A stretch of 64,000 nt of DNA from Leifsonia sp. Root112D2. Its GTDB lineage: Bacteria > Actinomycetota > Actinomycetes > Actinomycetales > Microbacteriaceae. Positions 7,341 to 15,918 of the stretch are shown in pieces. Made by a program: the position numbers and the translations under genes. Below the pieces are notes generated by a model, which saw only the letters and a program-made list of their open reading frames with translations, did not search any database and was not told the DNA's origin. Each line of letters starts with the position of its first letter. The stretch's first letter is position 1. The stretch is from positions 1,171,480 to 1,235,479 of the forward strand of contig NZ_LMCU01000001.1 of the NCBI RefSeq assembly GCF_001424905.1, given 5' to 3'.

Positions 7341-8623
7341 GCGGGGCGATAGCCCTCGCCATCTTCCTCGTGGCGTTCTACTTCATCGCTACGGAGAAGG
7401 TCGGCAAGGTCAAGGTTGTTCTGATCGCCTCCGGCCTGATGGCGGTGCTCGGGCTGATCCCGGGTGCCGATGTGTTCTACTCCGAACACGCGGGCATCGA
7501 CTGGAACGTCATCTTCCTGCTGTTCGGCATGATGCTCATCGTCGCCGTCATCAAGCAGACCGGAGTCTTCGACTTTCTCGGTATCTGGGCGGCAAAGATG
7601 TCGCGCGGGCGCCCGTACCGGCTGATGGTCATGCTCATGGTCATCACCGCCATCGCCTCGCCGTTTCTCGACAACGTCACCACCATCATGCTCATCGCGC
7701 CGGTGACCATCGTGGTCTGTTCCCGCCTGCGAATCGCGCCCCAGCCGTACCTGATCGCCGAGATTCTCGCCTCCAACATCGGTGGTGCGGCGACGCTCAT
7801 CGGCGACCCTCCCAACATCATTATCGGCAGTCGTGCAGGGCTCACCTTCAACGACTTTCTCATTCACATGTCGCCCATTGTGGCGATTGTCTTCGTGGCG
7901 TTCGTGCTGCTCACCTGGGTGCTGTTCCGCAAGCGGTTCGAGTACAACCCGCAGCATGTTGCCGAGGTGATGGCGTTGCGTGAGCGCGATGCCATCACCG
8001 ATAGCCGCCTCCTGGTGCGCAGCATGATTGTGCTCGCGGCTGTGGTCGCCGGTTTCGTGCTGCACTCCGTCTTGAACGTCGAGCCGTCGATAGTGGCGCT
8101 GCTCGGCGCCGGGGTGATGCTGTTGGTCTCGCGCTCAGATGTCGCGGATGCGATGCGTGAGGTGGAGTGGCAGACCCTCGTCTTCTTCGCCGGTCTCTTC
8201 GTGATGGTGGCCGCTCTCGTGAACACGGGCGTGATTGAAGTGATCGGCGGCTGGAGCCTGCATGCCCTCGGAGACAACCCATTCGCTGCAGCGACCGCCT
8301 TGTTGTTCGGATCTGCCGTGCTGGGCGCGTTCTTCGACAACATCCCCTACGTCGCCACGATAGCGCCCATCGTCGAGGGCCTCGTTGCGCAGGTTCCGGA
8401 TGCGCAGACCGGCCAGGCGCTGTGGTGGTCCTTCGCACTCGGCGCCGACTTCGGCGGCAATGGAACGGCGGTGGCCGCCAGTGCGAACGTCGTAGCGATA
8501 GGCATGGCGGCCAGAGCCGGGCATCCGATCAGCTTCTGGCAATTCACCAAATACGGCATCGTGGTGACCGTGTTCAGCACCGTGATCGCCTGGGTGTATG
8601 TCTGGCTGCGCTACTTCATGTGA
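7337..8623 (+). CDS. ArsB/NhaD-type ion transporter (SLC13/P-permease superfamily)
   Basis: This 428-residue integral membrane protein has 10-12 segments. Duplicated family motifs are visible: SPFLDNVTTIMLIAPVT in the first half and GAFFDNIPYVATIAPIVE in the second, plus IGGAATLIGDPPNI and ALGADFGGNGT. These are typical of ArsB, NhaD and the human P protein, which exchange anions or Na+ against protons. The GTG start overlaps the upstream small regulatory gene. No arsenate reductase or arsR gene is nearby, so a Na+/H+ or organic-anion role is more likely than arsenite export. The substrate is unresolved. Confidence 0.87.
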   Translation: MSGAIALAIFLVAFYFIATEKVGKVKVVLIASGLMAVLGLIPGADVFYSEHAGIDWNVIFLLFGMMLIVAVIKQTGVFDFLGIWAAKMSRGRPYRLMVMLMVITAIASPFLDNVTTIMLIAPVTIVVCSRLRIAPQPYLIAEILASNIGGAATLIGDPPNIIIGSRAGLTFNDFLIHMSPIVAIVFVAFVLLTWVLFRKRFEYNPQHVAEVMALRERDAITDSRLLVRSMIVLAAVVAGFVLHSVLNVEPSIVALLGAGVMLLVSRSDVADAMREVEWQTLVFFAGLFVMVAALVNTGVIEVIGGWSLHALGDNPFAAATALLFGSAVLGAFFDNIPYVATIAPIVEGLVAQVPDAQTGQALWWSFALGADFGGNGTAVAASANVVAIGMAARAGHPISFWQFTKYGIVVTVFSTVIAWVYVWLRYFM

Positions 8624-9659
8624 GGCGCGCGAATGGCCCGGTGCTCTCCCGCACCACGAGTCGCGTCGGGGTCACCACGGTGGCCGGCCGGCGCAGCCCG
8701 TGCTCGATCTCGGTGAGCAGAATCTCGATGGCCTGGCGTCCCACGATGTCGAAGTCCTGGTGCACGGTCGTCAGCGGCGGCCAGAACGAATCCGACTCGG
8801 CCATGTCGTCGAAGCCGACCACGCTGACGTCGTGAGGAACCCGGCGACCCTTCTCGTGCAGCGCGCGAAGCACGCCGAGCGCCATCTGGTCGTTCGCCGT
8901 GAAGACGGCCGAGACATCCGGCTGCCGGGCGATCTGCAGGCCTGCCTCGTAGCCCGATGCCGTTGACCAGTCGCCCCGGAACACCGGAGGAACCGGTCGA
9001 CCCGCGGCCTCCAGGGTCTCCCGCCACGACCCCTCGCGACGGGCCGCCGAGTAGGAGGATTCCGGCCCGGCAACATGCCAGACGGTCGGATGCCCCAGCT
9101 GCAGCAGGTGCTGCGTGGCCTGCCGAGCGCCGAGCGCCTGGTCGGTGTCGACAACGGGGTAGTCCGTGCGCGCGGACGAGTCGATGACCACGACGGGCAG
9201 TCCGGGCGGCAGCTCGACGTCTGCCTCGTCGACGATATGCGCCTCGATCACTATGACGATGCCGTCGACCGCTTGCTCGAGCAGGCGCGTGAACGCGACG
9301 CTCACGTCTTGTTGGGTCGGATGCTCGACCGGCACGATGGTGAGCGAGTACCCGGCCCGCGCGGCCGAGAGCGCGATCGCGTCGAGGGTGCGCATGTTGC
9401 CGAACGACGACAGCGTGAACATGACCACGCCGATGTTGCGAAAGCGGCCCGATCGCAGCGCGCGGGCCGCCTTGTTCGGCCGATAACCCAGCACCTGCAT
9501 CGAGGTGAGCACCCGGCTGCGCGTGGTCTCTTCGACGTTGCTCAGCCCATTGGCCACGCGCGAGACCGTCTGCGACGAGACCCCCGCGTGTGCGGCGACA
9601 TCACCCATCGACGGCCCGCGCGTGGGGCGGGGGCGTCGCGTTGACGGGGTGTCGGTCAT
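8616..9659 (-). CDS. LacI family repressor of the galactoside locus
   Basis: This 347-residue regulator has a LacI helix-turn-helix at about residues 17-38 (MGDVAAHAGVSSQTVSRVANG), a hinge helix, and a periplasmic-binding-protein-like effector domain ending FDDMAESD...LTTVHQDF. It is divergent from the permease, binding-protein and beta-galactosidase genes. Two LacI-style palindromes lie in the shared intergenic region, so local control is strongly supported. ATG 9659 is chosen because the helix-turn-helix then sits at the usual distance. The 3' end overlaps the upstream permease gene by 8 bases (convergent). Confidence 0.92.
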   Translation of the reverse strand: MTDTPSTRRPRPTRGPSMGDVAAHAGVSSQTVSRVANGLSNVEETTRSRVLTSMQVLGYRPNKAARALRSGRFRNIGVVMFTLSSFGNMRTLDAIALSAARAGYSLTIVPVEHPTQQDVSVAFTRLLEQAVDGIVIVIEAHIVDEADVELPPGLPVVVIDSSARTDYPVVDTDQALGARQATQHLLQLGHPTVWHVAGPESSYSAARREGSWRETLEAAGRPVPPVFRGDWSTASGYEAGLQIARQPDVSAVFTANDQMALGVLRALHEKGRRVPHDVSVVGFDDMAESDSFWPPLTTVHQDFDIVGRQAIEILLTEIEHGLRRPATVVTPTRLVVRESTGPFARLT

Positions 9660-9681
9660 CGGGTCACTTTCTGGGAAGGTG

Positions 9682-9709
9682 TTGCATGTTGACGTCAACA
9701 TGTTATGTT
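9682..9709 (+). promoter_or_regulatory. Putative promoter of the galactoside transport operon
   Basis: TTGCAT (9682-9687), a 16-base spacer and TATGTT (9704-9709) form a plausible sigma-A type promoter. The first LacI operator lies in the spacer, and the second lies just after the expected start point. This geometry suits steric repression. Confidence 0.45.
9685..9702. promoter_or_regulatory. LacI operator O1
   Basis: CATGTTGAC joined to GTCAACATG is a perfect 18-base palindrome with the central CG typical of LacI family sites. It lies between the divergent repressor and permease genes. Confidence 0.75.
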
Positions 9710-9718
9710 ACCCCTGCA

Positions 9719-9736
9719 GATGTTGACGTAAACATC
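9719..9736. promoter_or_regulatory. LacI operator O2
   Basis: GATGTTGAC joined to GTAAACATC is a near-perfect copy of O1 with one mismatch in the palindrome. The centres of O1 and O2 are 34 bases apart, about three helical turns, so two repressor dimers could bind on one face. Confidence 0.72.
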
Positions 9737-9760
9737 CGTCGAATCGGTAAAGGAACATTC

Positions 9761-10678
9761 ATGACGACGACGTCCATACGCGCAAGCGGGAACGCGACGC
9801 TCACGCGCCGGCGGGAACGCCGCGACTGGCGGGGCTGGGCCTTTGTGGCGCCCTTCATGATCGTCTTTCTCGCCATGATCGTGGCTCCGGTGATCTACGC
9901 GCTTTACCTGAGCCTGTTCAGGCAGCAGCTGATCGGCGGAAACGCCTTCGTGGGCTTCGACAACTATGTGCATGTCTTCACGGACACCAAATTCTGGGAA
10001 TCGTTCGGTCGCGTGACGCTGTTCCTGATCGTTCAGGTACCCATCATGCTGGCGCTCTCGTTGCTGGCAGCGCTCGCGCTCGACAGTGCGCGGCTGCACG
10101 GCTCGAGCTTCTTCCGCATCGCGATCTTTCTGCCATACGCGGTGCCCGGTGTCGTGGCCGCACTCATTTGGGGGTTCATCTACGGTGACCAGTTCGGGCT
10201 CACCGCCAGCGTCAACTCGCTGCTCGGCATCCATCTGCAGCCGTTCAGCCCCTCGTGGATTCTCGGTTCGATCGGCAACATCGTCACCTGGGAGTTCATG
10301 GGCTACAACATGCTCATCTTCTACGCCGCACTGCGCGTGATCTCCCCCGAACTGTACGAGGCCGCCGAGATCGACGGGGCCGGGGCCATCCGCACCGTCT
10401 TCAGCATCAAGATTCCGGCGTTGCGCGGCGCGATAGTCATCGCCACCGTCTTCTCCATCATCGGCAGCTTCCAGCTCTTCAACGAGCCGAACCTGCTCAA
10501 GCCGCTCGCGCCCAACGCCATCAGCAGCTTCTTCACGCCGAACATGTATGCCTACAACCTGTCGTTCGCGGGCCAGCAATTCAACTACGCCGCCACCGTG
10601 GCCATCGTGATGGGTGTCATCACCGCGGTCATCGCGTACGTGGTGCAGTTACGCGGAACCCGAGAGGAGAACCGCTGA
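9761..10678 (+). CDS. Galactoside ABC transporter permease, MalF type
   Basis: This 305-residue CUT1 permease has six membrane segments and an EAA loop near residues 204-223 (YEAAEIDGAGAI...IPAL). The start ATG 9761 has AAAGGA 6 bases upstream and directly follows the operator region; the longer open frame upstream contains the operators and is not coding. It pairs with the next permease (TGATG overlap), with the binding protein at 11689 and with the GH35 enzyme at 13173. The predicted substrate is a beta-galactoside oligosaccharide, inferred from the hydrolase. Confidence 0.93.
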   Translation: MTTTSIRASGNATLTRRRERRDWRGWAFVAPFMIVFLAMIVAPVIYALYLSLFRQQLIGGNAFVGFDNYVHVFTDTKFWESFGRVTLFLIVQVPIMLALSLLAALALDSARLHGSSFFRIAIFLPYAVPGVVAALIWGFIYGDQFGLTASVNSLLGIHLQPFSPSWILGSIGNIVTWEFMGYNMLIFYAALRVISPELYEAAEIDGAGAIRTVFSIKIPALRGAIVIATVFSIIGSFQLFNEPNLLKPLAPNAISSFFTPNMYAYNLSFAGQQFNYAATVAIVMGVITAVIAYVVQLRGTREENR

Positions 10679-11610
10679 TGGCCACCGTGACACCAACGGC
10701 GACGACCCGACGCCGCCCGACGCGGCGCGCATACGTTCGGCCGCGGCCCACCTCGCGGCGTAACCCTCGTCAGCGCAAGTCGCTGCTGCTCACCATCCTC
10801 ATGGTGATCTTCGTGATCTACTCGCTGGTGCCACTGCTGTGGCTCATCATCAACGCCACCAAAGACCAGCCCAATCTGTACTCCTCGTTCGGGCTCTGGT
10901 TCGGCGACGGCTTCTCGTTCTTCCAGAACATTGCCGACACCTTTACGTACAACAACGGCATCTTTCTGCAGTGGTTCGGCAACACGCTGCTCTATGTTGT
11001 GGTCGGTGCCGGTGGCGCGACGGTGCTCGCCACGGTTGCCGGTTACGGGCTGGCCAAATACAAGTTTCCCGGCAAGCGCGCCGTCTTCGCCGTGGTTCTC
11101 GGAGCGGTAGCCATTCCCGGTACCGCGCTCGCCGTGCCCACCTTCCTGCTGTTCAGCCAGATGGGGCTCACGAACACACCGTGGGCGGTCATCCTGCCCT
11201 CTCTCATCAGCCCGTTCGGTCTCTATCTCGTGTGGACCTACGCGATAGACGCCGTGCCGAATGAGCTTCTCGAGGCCGCCCGCATGGATGGCGCCAGCGA
11301 ATTCCGCACCTTCTTCACCATCTCGCTGCGCCTCCTCGCCCCCGGCATTGTCACGGTCATGCTGTTCGCGATAGTCGCGACCTGGAACAACTACTTCCTG
11401 CCCCTGATCATGCTCAGCGACCCCACCTGGTACCCGCTCACCGTCGGTCTCGCCCAATGGAGCGCCCAGGCCACAGGAGTGGCGGCGCAGCCGATCTTCA
11501 ACCTCGTGATCACGGGCTCGCTGCTCACCATCGTGCCCATCGTCGTCGCCTTCCTCTTTCTGCAGCGGTTCTGGCAGTCGGGGTTGAGCGCAGGCAGCGT
11601 CAAGCAATAA
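10678..11610 (+). CDS. Galactoside ABC transporter permease, MalG type
   Basis: This 310-residue second permease has a basic, unstructured N terminus of about 35 residues (RRRPTRRAYVRPRP), six membrane segments and an EAA loop around 198-217 (LEAARMDGASEF). The ATG shares bases with the upstream stop (TGATG). It forms the membrane channel with the preceding gene. No ATPase gene is present between the LacI gene and the hydrolase, so energy coupling must come from an ATPase encoded elsewhere. Confidence 0.93.
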   Translation: MATVTPTATTRRRPTRRAYVRPRPTSRRNPRQRKSLLLTILMVIFVIYSLVPLLWLIINATKDQPNLYSSFGLWFGDGFSFFQNIADTFTYNNGIFLQWFGNTLLYVVVGAGGATVLATVAGYGLAKYKFPGKRAVFAVVLGAVAIPGTALAVPTFLLFSQMGLTNTPWAVILPSLISPFGLYLVWTYAIDAVPNELLEAARMDGASEFRTFFTISLRLLAPGIVTVMLFAIVATWNNYFLPLIMLSDPTWYPLTVGLAQWSAQATGVAAQPIFNLVITGSLLTIVPIVVAFLFLQRFWQSGLSAGSVKQ

Positions 11611-11688
11611 CGGCGTCGTTCGACCCTTGGTTCACCCCTCCCGGGCGTCCTGCCCAATCCTCATCAACAACGAAGTGAAAGGAACACC

Positions 11689-13053
11689 ATGAAGAGCACC
11701 ACACGCTCGACGTCGGCACTGCGCCGCGTCGCAACCGCTCTGGTAGCAACCGCCATGATCGGCGCGAGCCTGGTTGCCTGCTCGAGCGCAACCACCGGCT
11801 CGACCGGTTCGTCGGCATCCGGCAGTGAAGCGGATGTCACGGCTGCGCTGAAAAAGGGCGGCACCATCACCTACTGGTCGTGGACGCCCTCCGCCGAAGC
11901 ACAGGTTGCCGCGTTCGAGAAGGCGTACCCCAAGGTTCACGTGAAGCTCGTGAACGCCGGCACCAACACCACCGAGTACACGAAGCTGCAGAACGCCGTC
12001 AAGGCCGGATCGGGTGCCCCTGACGTCGCTCAGGTGGAGTACTACGCCCTCTCGCAGTTCGCGCTGGGCGATGCTCTCGTCGACCTGAAAAAGTATGGCT
12101 TCGATTCGCTCAAGAACGACTACACGCCCGGCCCGTGGAGCTCGGTCAACATCGGCGACAAGTTGATCGGCCTGCCGCAGGACTCCGGCCCCATGGCGCT
12201 GTTCTACAACAAGACGGTCTTCGACAAGTACGGGCTCACCGTTCCCAAGACGTGGGATGAGTACGTCGCCGACGCCAAGAAGCTGCACGCGGCAGACCCC
12301 ACGAAGTACATCACGAGCGACACCGGAGACGCCGGATTCGCGACCAGCATGATCTGGCAGGCCGGCGGGCATCCGTTCACCGTTGATGGCAGCAAGGTCT
12401 CCATCAACCTGCAGGATGCCGGAACCACCAAGTGGACCTCGGCCTGGAACGAGCTCGTTGAGAATAAGCTGCTCTCCTCGACGCCCGGCTGGAGCGACGA
12501 GTGGTACAAGGCGCTGGGCAACGGCACCATCGCCACGCTCGTGACCGGCGCCTGGATGCCGGGCGTGCTCGAGTCGTCGGTGAAAGACGGCGCCGGTCAG
12601 TGGCGCGTCGCCCCGACGCCCACCTACGACGGCACCGCGACCAACTCCGAGAACGGCGGCGGCGCGCAGGTGGTCATGAAGCAGAGCAAGAACCCGGCGC
12701 TTGCGGCGGGCTTCCTCAAGTGGCTGAACAACAGCCCCGAGAGCATCGACGTCTTTCTGAAGTCGGGCGGATTCCCGTCGACGACGAAGGATCTGAACTC
12801 GGCTGACTTCCTGGCTTCGGCACCCGACTACTTCGGTGGCCAGAAGATCAACGAGGTTCTCGTTCAGGGTGCCAAGGATGTTCAGACCGGCTGGTCTTAC
12901 CTGCCGTTCCAGGTGTACGCGAACAGCATCTTCGCCGATACCGTCGGCCAGTCGTACGCGAAGAACACCGACCTGAACGCCGGCCTGAAGGCGTGGCAGA
13001 AGTCGCTGGTTGATTACGGAAACCAGCAAGGCTTCACGGTCACCTCGAAGTAA
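11689..13053 (+). CDS. Galactoside-binding lipoprotein (CUT1 solute-binding protein)
   Basis: This 454-residue lipoprotein has a basic start, a hydrophobic stretch (14-29) and a lipobox LVAC with lipidated C31. A Ser/Gly/Thr linker and the solute-binding fold follow (ITYWSWTPSAEAQVAAFEKAYP onwards). It is anchored outside the membrane and delivers sugar to the two upstream permeases. GAAAGGA precedes the ATG. The following hairpin (13082) may protect this mRNA segment, consistent with the higher amount of binding protein needed over permease. No internal damage is seen. Confidence 0.92.
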   Translation: MKSTTRSTSALRRVATALVATAMIGASLVACSSATTGSTGSSASGSEADVTAALKKGGTITYWSWTPSAEAQVAAFEKAYPKVHVKLVNAGTNTTEYTKLQNAVKAGSGAPDVAQVEYYALSQFALGDALVDLKKYGFDSLKNDYTPGPWSSVNIGDKLIGLPQDSGPMALFYNKTVFDKYGLTVPKTWDEYVADAKKLHAADPTKYITSDTGDAGFATSMIWQAGGHPFTVDGSKVSINLQDAGTTKWTSAWNELVENKLLSSTPGWSDEWYKALGNGTIATLVTGAWMPGVLESSVKDGAGQWRVAPTPTYDGTATNSENGGGAQVVMKQSKNPALAAGFLKWLNNSPESIDVFLKSGGFPSTTKDLNSADFLASAPDYFGGQKINEVLVQGAKDVQTGWSYLPFQVYANSIFADTVGQSYAKNTDLNAGLKAWQKSLVDYGNQQGFTVTSK

Positions 13054-13081
13054 AGCACCTCGAAGTTAGGCAAACCGTGGC

Positions 13082-13112
13082 GTGGCCGACCCCGAGGCTC
13101 GGGGCCGGCCAC
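13082..13112. terminator. Intercistronic hairpin after the binding-protein gene
   Basis: A 14-base stem with one mismatch (GTGGCCGACCCCGA against TCGGGGCCGGCCAC) closes on a three-base loop, with no T run behind it. It most likely acts as a partial terminator or as an mRNA-stabilising hairpin between the binding protein and beta-galactosidase genes. Confidence 0.55.
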
Positions 13113-13172
13113 CTCACCGTCACGCAGCGACTGCAGCGGATGCGACAGCGGCAGCACAAGCAGGAGAAATAC

Positions 13173-14936
13173 ATGAGCACGTTCGAGATCGATGGAGACG
13201 ACTTCGTCGCGAACGGTCACCCCTTTCAGATCATTTCGGGTGCGATCCATTACTTTCGAGTGCACCCGGATCTCTGGGCCGATCGCATCCACAAGGCCAG
13301 GCTCATGGGCCTCAACACCATTGAGACCTACGTGCCGTGGAACCAGCACGAGCCGCAGTGTGGCTCATGGCAGCAGTCGGGCTGGCTCGATCTGGGGCGC
13401 TTTCTGCAGACGGTCGCCGACGAGGGCATGTACGCGATAGTTCGCCCCGGTCCGTACATCTGTGCGGAATGGGACAACGGCGGGCTGCCGGCGTGGCTGT
13501 TCGCGCAGCCGGGGGTCGGCATCCGGCGCAATGAACCGCAGTTTATGGATGCCGTCAGCGGCTACCTGAAGAAGGTACTGGCCATCGTGGAGCCGCTGCA
13601 GATCAGCAACGGCGGCCCCGTCATTCTGGTGCAGATCGAGAACGAGTACGGCGCCTACGGTGACGACTCCAGCTACCTTGAGGCGCTCGTCTCGGTGACG
13701 CGGGGGGCCGGAATCACCGTGCCGCTGACCACAGTCGACCAGCCGCAGAGCGACATGCTCGAGAACGGTTCGGTGCCCGGGCTGCTGAAGACCGCATCGT
13801 TCGGGTCGCGCTCGATGGAACGACTTGCCACGTTGCGTGAACACCAGCCGACCGGCCCGCTGATGTGCTCCGAGTTCTGGAACGGATGGTTCGACAGCTG
13901 GGGCGGGCACCATCACGTCACGTCGGTCGCCGACAGCGCCGCCGACCTGGATGACCTGCTCGCGGCCGGCGCATCCGTGAACCTGTATATGTTCCACGGC
14001 GGCACCAACTTTGGCTTCACGAACGGGGCGAACGACAAGGGCGTCTATCAGCCGGTGGTCACGAGCTACGACTACGACGCACCCCTGGACGAGGCGGGTA
14101 ACCCGACGGCCAAGTACTGGGCGTTCCGCGAGGTGATTGCGAAGTATGCGGATGTCCCCGACGAGAAGCCTGTGGCGGCGGCGCCCTCCGCGGAATTCAC
14201 GGCGGCACTGACCCAGACGGTGAGCGTTCTCGCTGTCGCCGACCGTCTCGGCGAGTGGTCACATCATGACGAGCTGCCGACGCTGGATGCGCTGGGGCAC
14301 TACAGCGGACTCGCGCTGTACACGACAGAGATCGATGCCACCGAGCCGGCCATGCTCGAGTTCGATGACATACGCGACAGGGCATATGTCTTCGTCAACG
14401 GTGCGCGCGTGGGCGTGCTGGCCCGCGACCACCACGACCGAGCCATCTCTCTCGCGCCGAGCCGTGGCACCCTGACGATCCTGCTGGAAGACCAGGGCCG
14501 TGTGGACTACGGCTCGCGCATCGGCGAACCGAAGGGCCTGATCGGCCCCGCCCGGCTCAATGGCGAGCGGCTCGGACGCTGGAGCATTCTGCCCCTTGCC
14601 CTCGGCTCGCTCGCCTCGGTGAACTCGGCGCTCAACGAGGCGCCGGTCGGCGCGCCTGGCTGGCTCGCAGGCCCGATCTTCGCGCGCGGTCACTTCACTG
14701 CCCCGGATGCCCGCGACCTCTTTCTCGACACCTCCCGCTGGGGCAAGGGCGCCGTCTGGATCAACGGATTCTGCTTGGGCCGCTACTGGTCACGCGGCCC
14801 GCAGCGCACCCTGTTCGTGCCCGGCCCCATCCTCACGCCCGGCGACAACGAGATAGTGGTGCTCGAACTCGAGACCGCCGCGACGAGCGAGGTGTGCTTC
14901 GTCGCGCACCCCGACCTGGGACACACCGAGTCGTAG
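13173..14936 (+). CDS. Glycoside hydrolase family 35 beta-galactosidase
   Basis: This 587-residue enzyme hydrolyses terminal beta-galactosides. The GH35 TIM barrel occupies the first about 320 residues. The catalytic acid/base glutamate is in VQIENEYGAYG (about 155-165) and the nucleophile glutamate is in MCSEFWNGWFDSWGG (about 230-245). The GH35 start FQIISGAIHYFR is also clear. Beta-sandwich domains follow, with KGAVWINGFCLGRYW near the end. There is no signal peptide, so it acts in the cytoplasm on imported galactosides. AGGAGA precedes the ATG by 5 bases. It is the last gene of the LacI-controlled locus. Confidence 0.94.
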   Translation: MSTFEIDGDDFVANGHPFQIISGAIHYFRVHPDLWADRIHKARLMGLNTIETYVPWNQHEPQCGSWQQSGWLDLGRFLQTVADEGMYAIVRPGPYICAEWDNGGLPAWLFAQPGVGIRRNEPQFMDAVSGYLKKVLAIVEPLQISNGGPVILVQIENEYGAYGDDSSYLEALVSVTRGAGITVPLTTVDQPQSDMLENGSVPGLLKTASFGSRSMERLATLREHQPTGPLMCSEFWNGWFDSWGGHHHVTSVADSAADLDDLLAAGASVNLYMFHGGTNFGFTNGANDKGVYQPVVTSYDYDAPLDEAGNPTAKYWAFREVIAKYADVPDEKPVAAAPSAEFTAALTQTVSVLAVADRLGEWSHHDELPTLDALGHYSGLALYTTEIDATEPAMLEFDDIRDRAYVFVNGARVGVLARDHHDRAISLAPSRGTLTILLEDQGRVDYGSRIGEPKGLIGPARLNGERLGRWSILPLALGSLASVNSALNEAPVGAPGWLAGPIFARGHFTAPDARDLFLDTSRWGKGAVWINGFCLGRYWSRGPQRTLFVPGPILTPGDNEIVVLELETAATSEVCFVAHPDLGHTES

Positions 14937-14975
14937 CCCGGGGCACGTTGGTCACGTGTGGGCCCGACCGCTGCC

Positions 14976-15281
14976 TCAGTCGAGCTCGATGTCGGAGAAA
15001 AGACCGGTAAACGAAACCCCGGTACCGACGAGCTGCCCGAAGAAGGCGCCGCCCTCTGGCACGGCCACGGCGGCTGACGCGTCGTCGTAGCTGTCGAAGT
15101 ACAGATCGAGCGTTCTGTGGGCAGGGGTCGCCGTACCGTCCTCCTTCGGCCAGACCTTGGCCGACTCAAGTCGCTGTAGCTTCGGGAGTTGCCGCGCGAG
15201 AGCGACCAGGCTCGGGTAGGCGCCCTCGAATGCATCGGCGTCTGCGGGGTTGTCGATGATGATGGTGATCTTTGTAGACAT
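14976..15281 (-). CDS. EthD domain protein
   Basis: This small 101-residue protein has a ferredoxin-like EthD pattern: a strand STKITIIIDNPADADAFE, then YPSLVALARQLPKLQRLESAKVWP, and a C-terminal LDLYFDSYDDASAAV helix. EthD proteins dimerise as alpha/beta barrels and are often accessories to degradative oxidations, but the function here is unknown. The start ATG 15281 has AAGGAAAA 4-5 bases upstream. It stands alone, convergent with the beta-galactosidase gene. Confidence 0.72.
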   Translation of the reverse strand: MSTKITIIIDNPADADAFEGAYPSLVALARQLPKLQRLESAKVWPKEDGTATPAHRTLDLYFDSYDDASAAVAVPEGGAFFGQLVGTGVSFTGLFSDIELD

Positions 15282-15324
15282 GATGTTTTCCTTCTGTTTG
15301 TTGGCTGGAGTGTAGTCCACCGGG

Positions 15325-15545
15325 TTAACGGTTGTCGTTCTTCATTGCGCGCTGAAGGCGGATGGCCGAGACGAGGAAGAAGACGCCTCCGAGGGTGGCG
15401 TACCCCGCGAGGCCGACCAGAGATCTCCGACTCGCTATTGAACTTCAACTCGTTCTGCTTCAGGTCGACCCTTGTGCCGACTATGGGAAGAGGTGCCCCC
15501 CCAAAACGATGAGCGCCGCGATGAAGAACGGGTCGAAAAGGGCCT
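15325..15545 (-). pseudogene. Broken membrane-protein gene remnant
   Basis: On the minus strand three short reading-frame pieces line up as one degraded membrane protein. The first is a hydrophobic piece from 15545 (ALFDPFFIAALIVLGG), the second a middle piece (VGTRVDLKQNELKF), and the third a C-terminal membrane segment ending at a stop at 15325-15327 (VGLAGYATLGGVFFLVSAIR then a basic tail). The first frame change falls on a run of seven C bases (plus strand). The upstream part is missing, cut off at the toxin gene end. Its family is not recognised. Confidence 0.45.
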
Positions 15546-15549
15546 GAGG

Positions 15550-15918
15550 TCAGAGACGGGTGCTGTGCGTCTCGATCCAATTAGCAACTTCGATGAACTC
15601 GACCTGGTGGTCTGCCACCGAGCGCACAAACTCGTCACCGTCGCTCACGCTGTCAGCGGAGAGGTCATGCCCGTTGAGAGCAAGGAAACCCTTCGTAACG
15701 ATCCAGGACAGACGCTTGTTGCCATCGGATAGTGGGTGGTCTCTATTGATCGCGGTCAGTAATGCAGCCGCCTTGTTGTAGAGGCTGAGGTAGACCTCCT
15801 CACCGAACACAGGAAGCGGAGCTGCGAGGGCAGACAGCAATAGGTTGCGGTCGCGGACATGGAAACCCACCGACGCGATGAGATCGTCAACGTCGGTGGG
15901 TTCTAGATACTCCGTCAC
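15550..15918 (-). CDS. Doc-like Fic-fold toxin (death-on-curing)
   Basis: This 122-residue protein has the Doc pattern. The catalytic loop HPLSDGNKRLS (about residues 61-71) matches the Fic/Doc motif in which the histidine acts on a phosphate; Doc phosphorylates EF-Tu. Helices around LYNKAAALLTAI precede it. The GTG start overlaps the antitoxin stop (GTGA). The usual second residue of the motif (F) is P here, followed by a leucine, a conservative variation. It is expected to be held inactive by the upstream antitoxin. Confidence 0.88.
   Translation of the reverse strand: MTEYLEPTDVDDLIASVGFHVRDRNLLLSALAAPLPVFGEEVYLSLYNKAAALLTAINRDHPLSDGNKRLSWIVTKGFLALNGHDLSADSVSDGDEFVRSVADHQVEFIEVANWIETHSTRL

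Noticed and set aside
6373..7983. A plus-strand open frame crossing the kinase, the KhtT-like gene and part of the permease.
   Set aside because: It crosses gene boundaries with unrelated sense genes and has Ser/Arg-rich shadow composition.
7337..8623. Arsenite efflux function for the ArsB-like permease.
   Set aside because: No arsR, arsC or other arsenic gene is nearby, and the conserved motifs are shared by NhaD and SLC13-type permeases.
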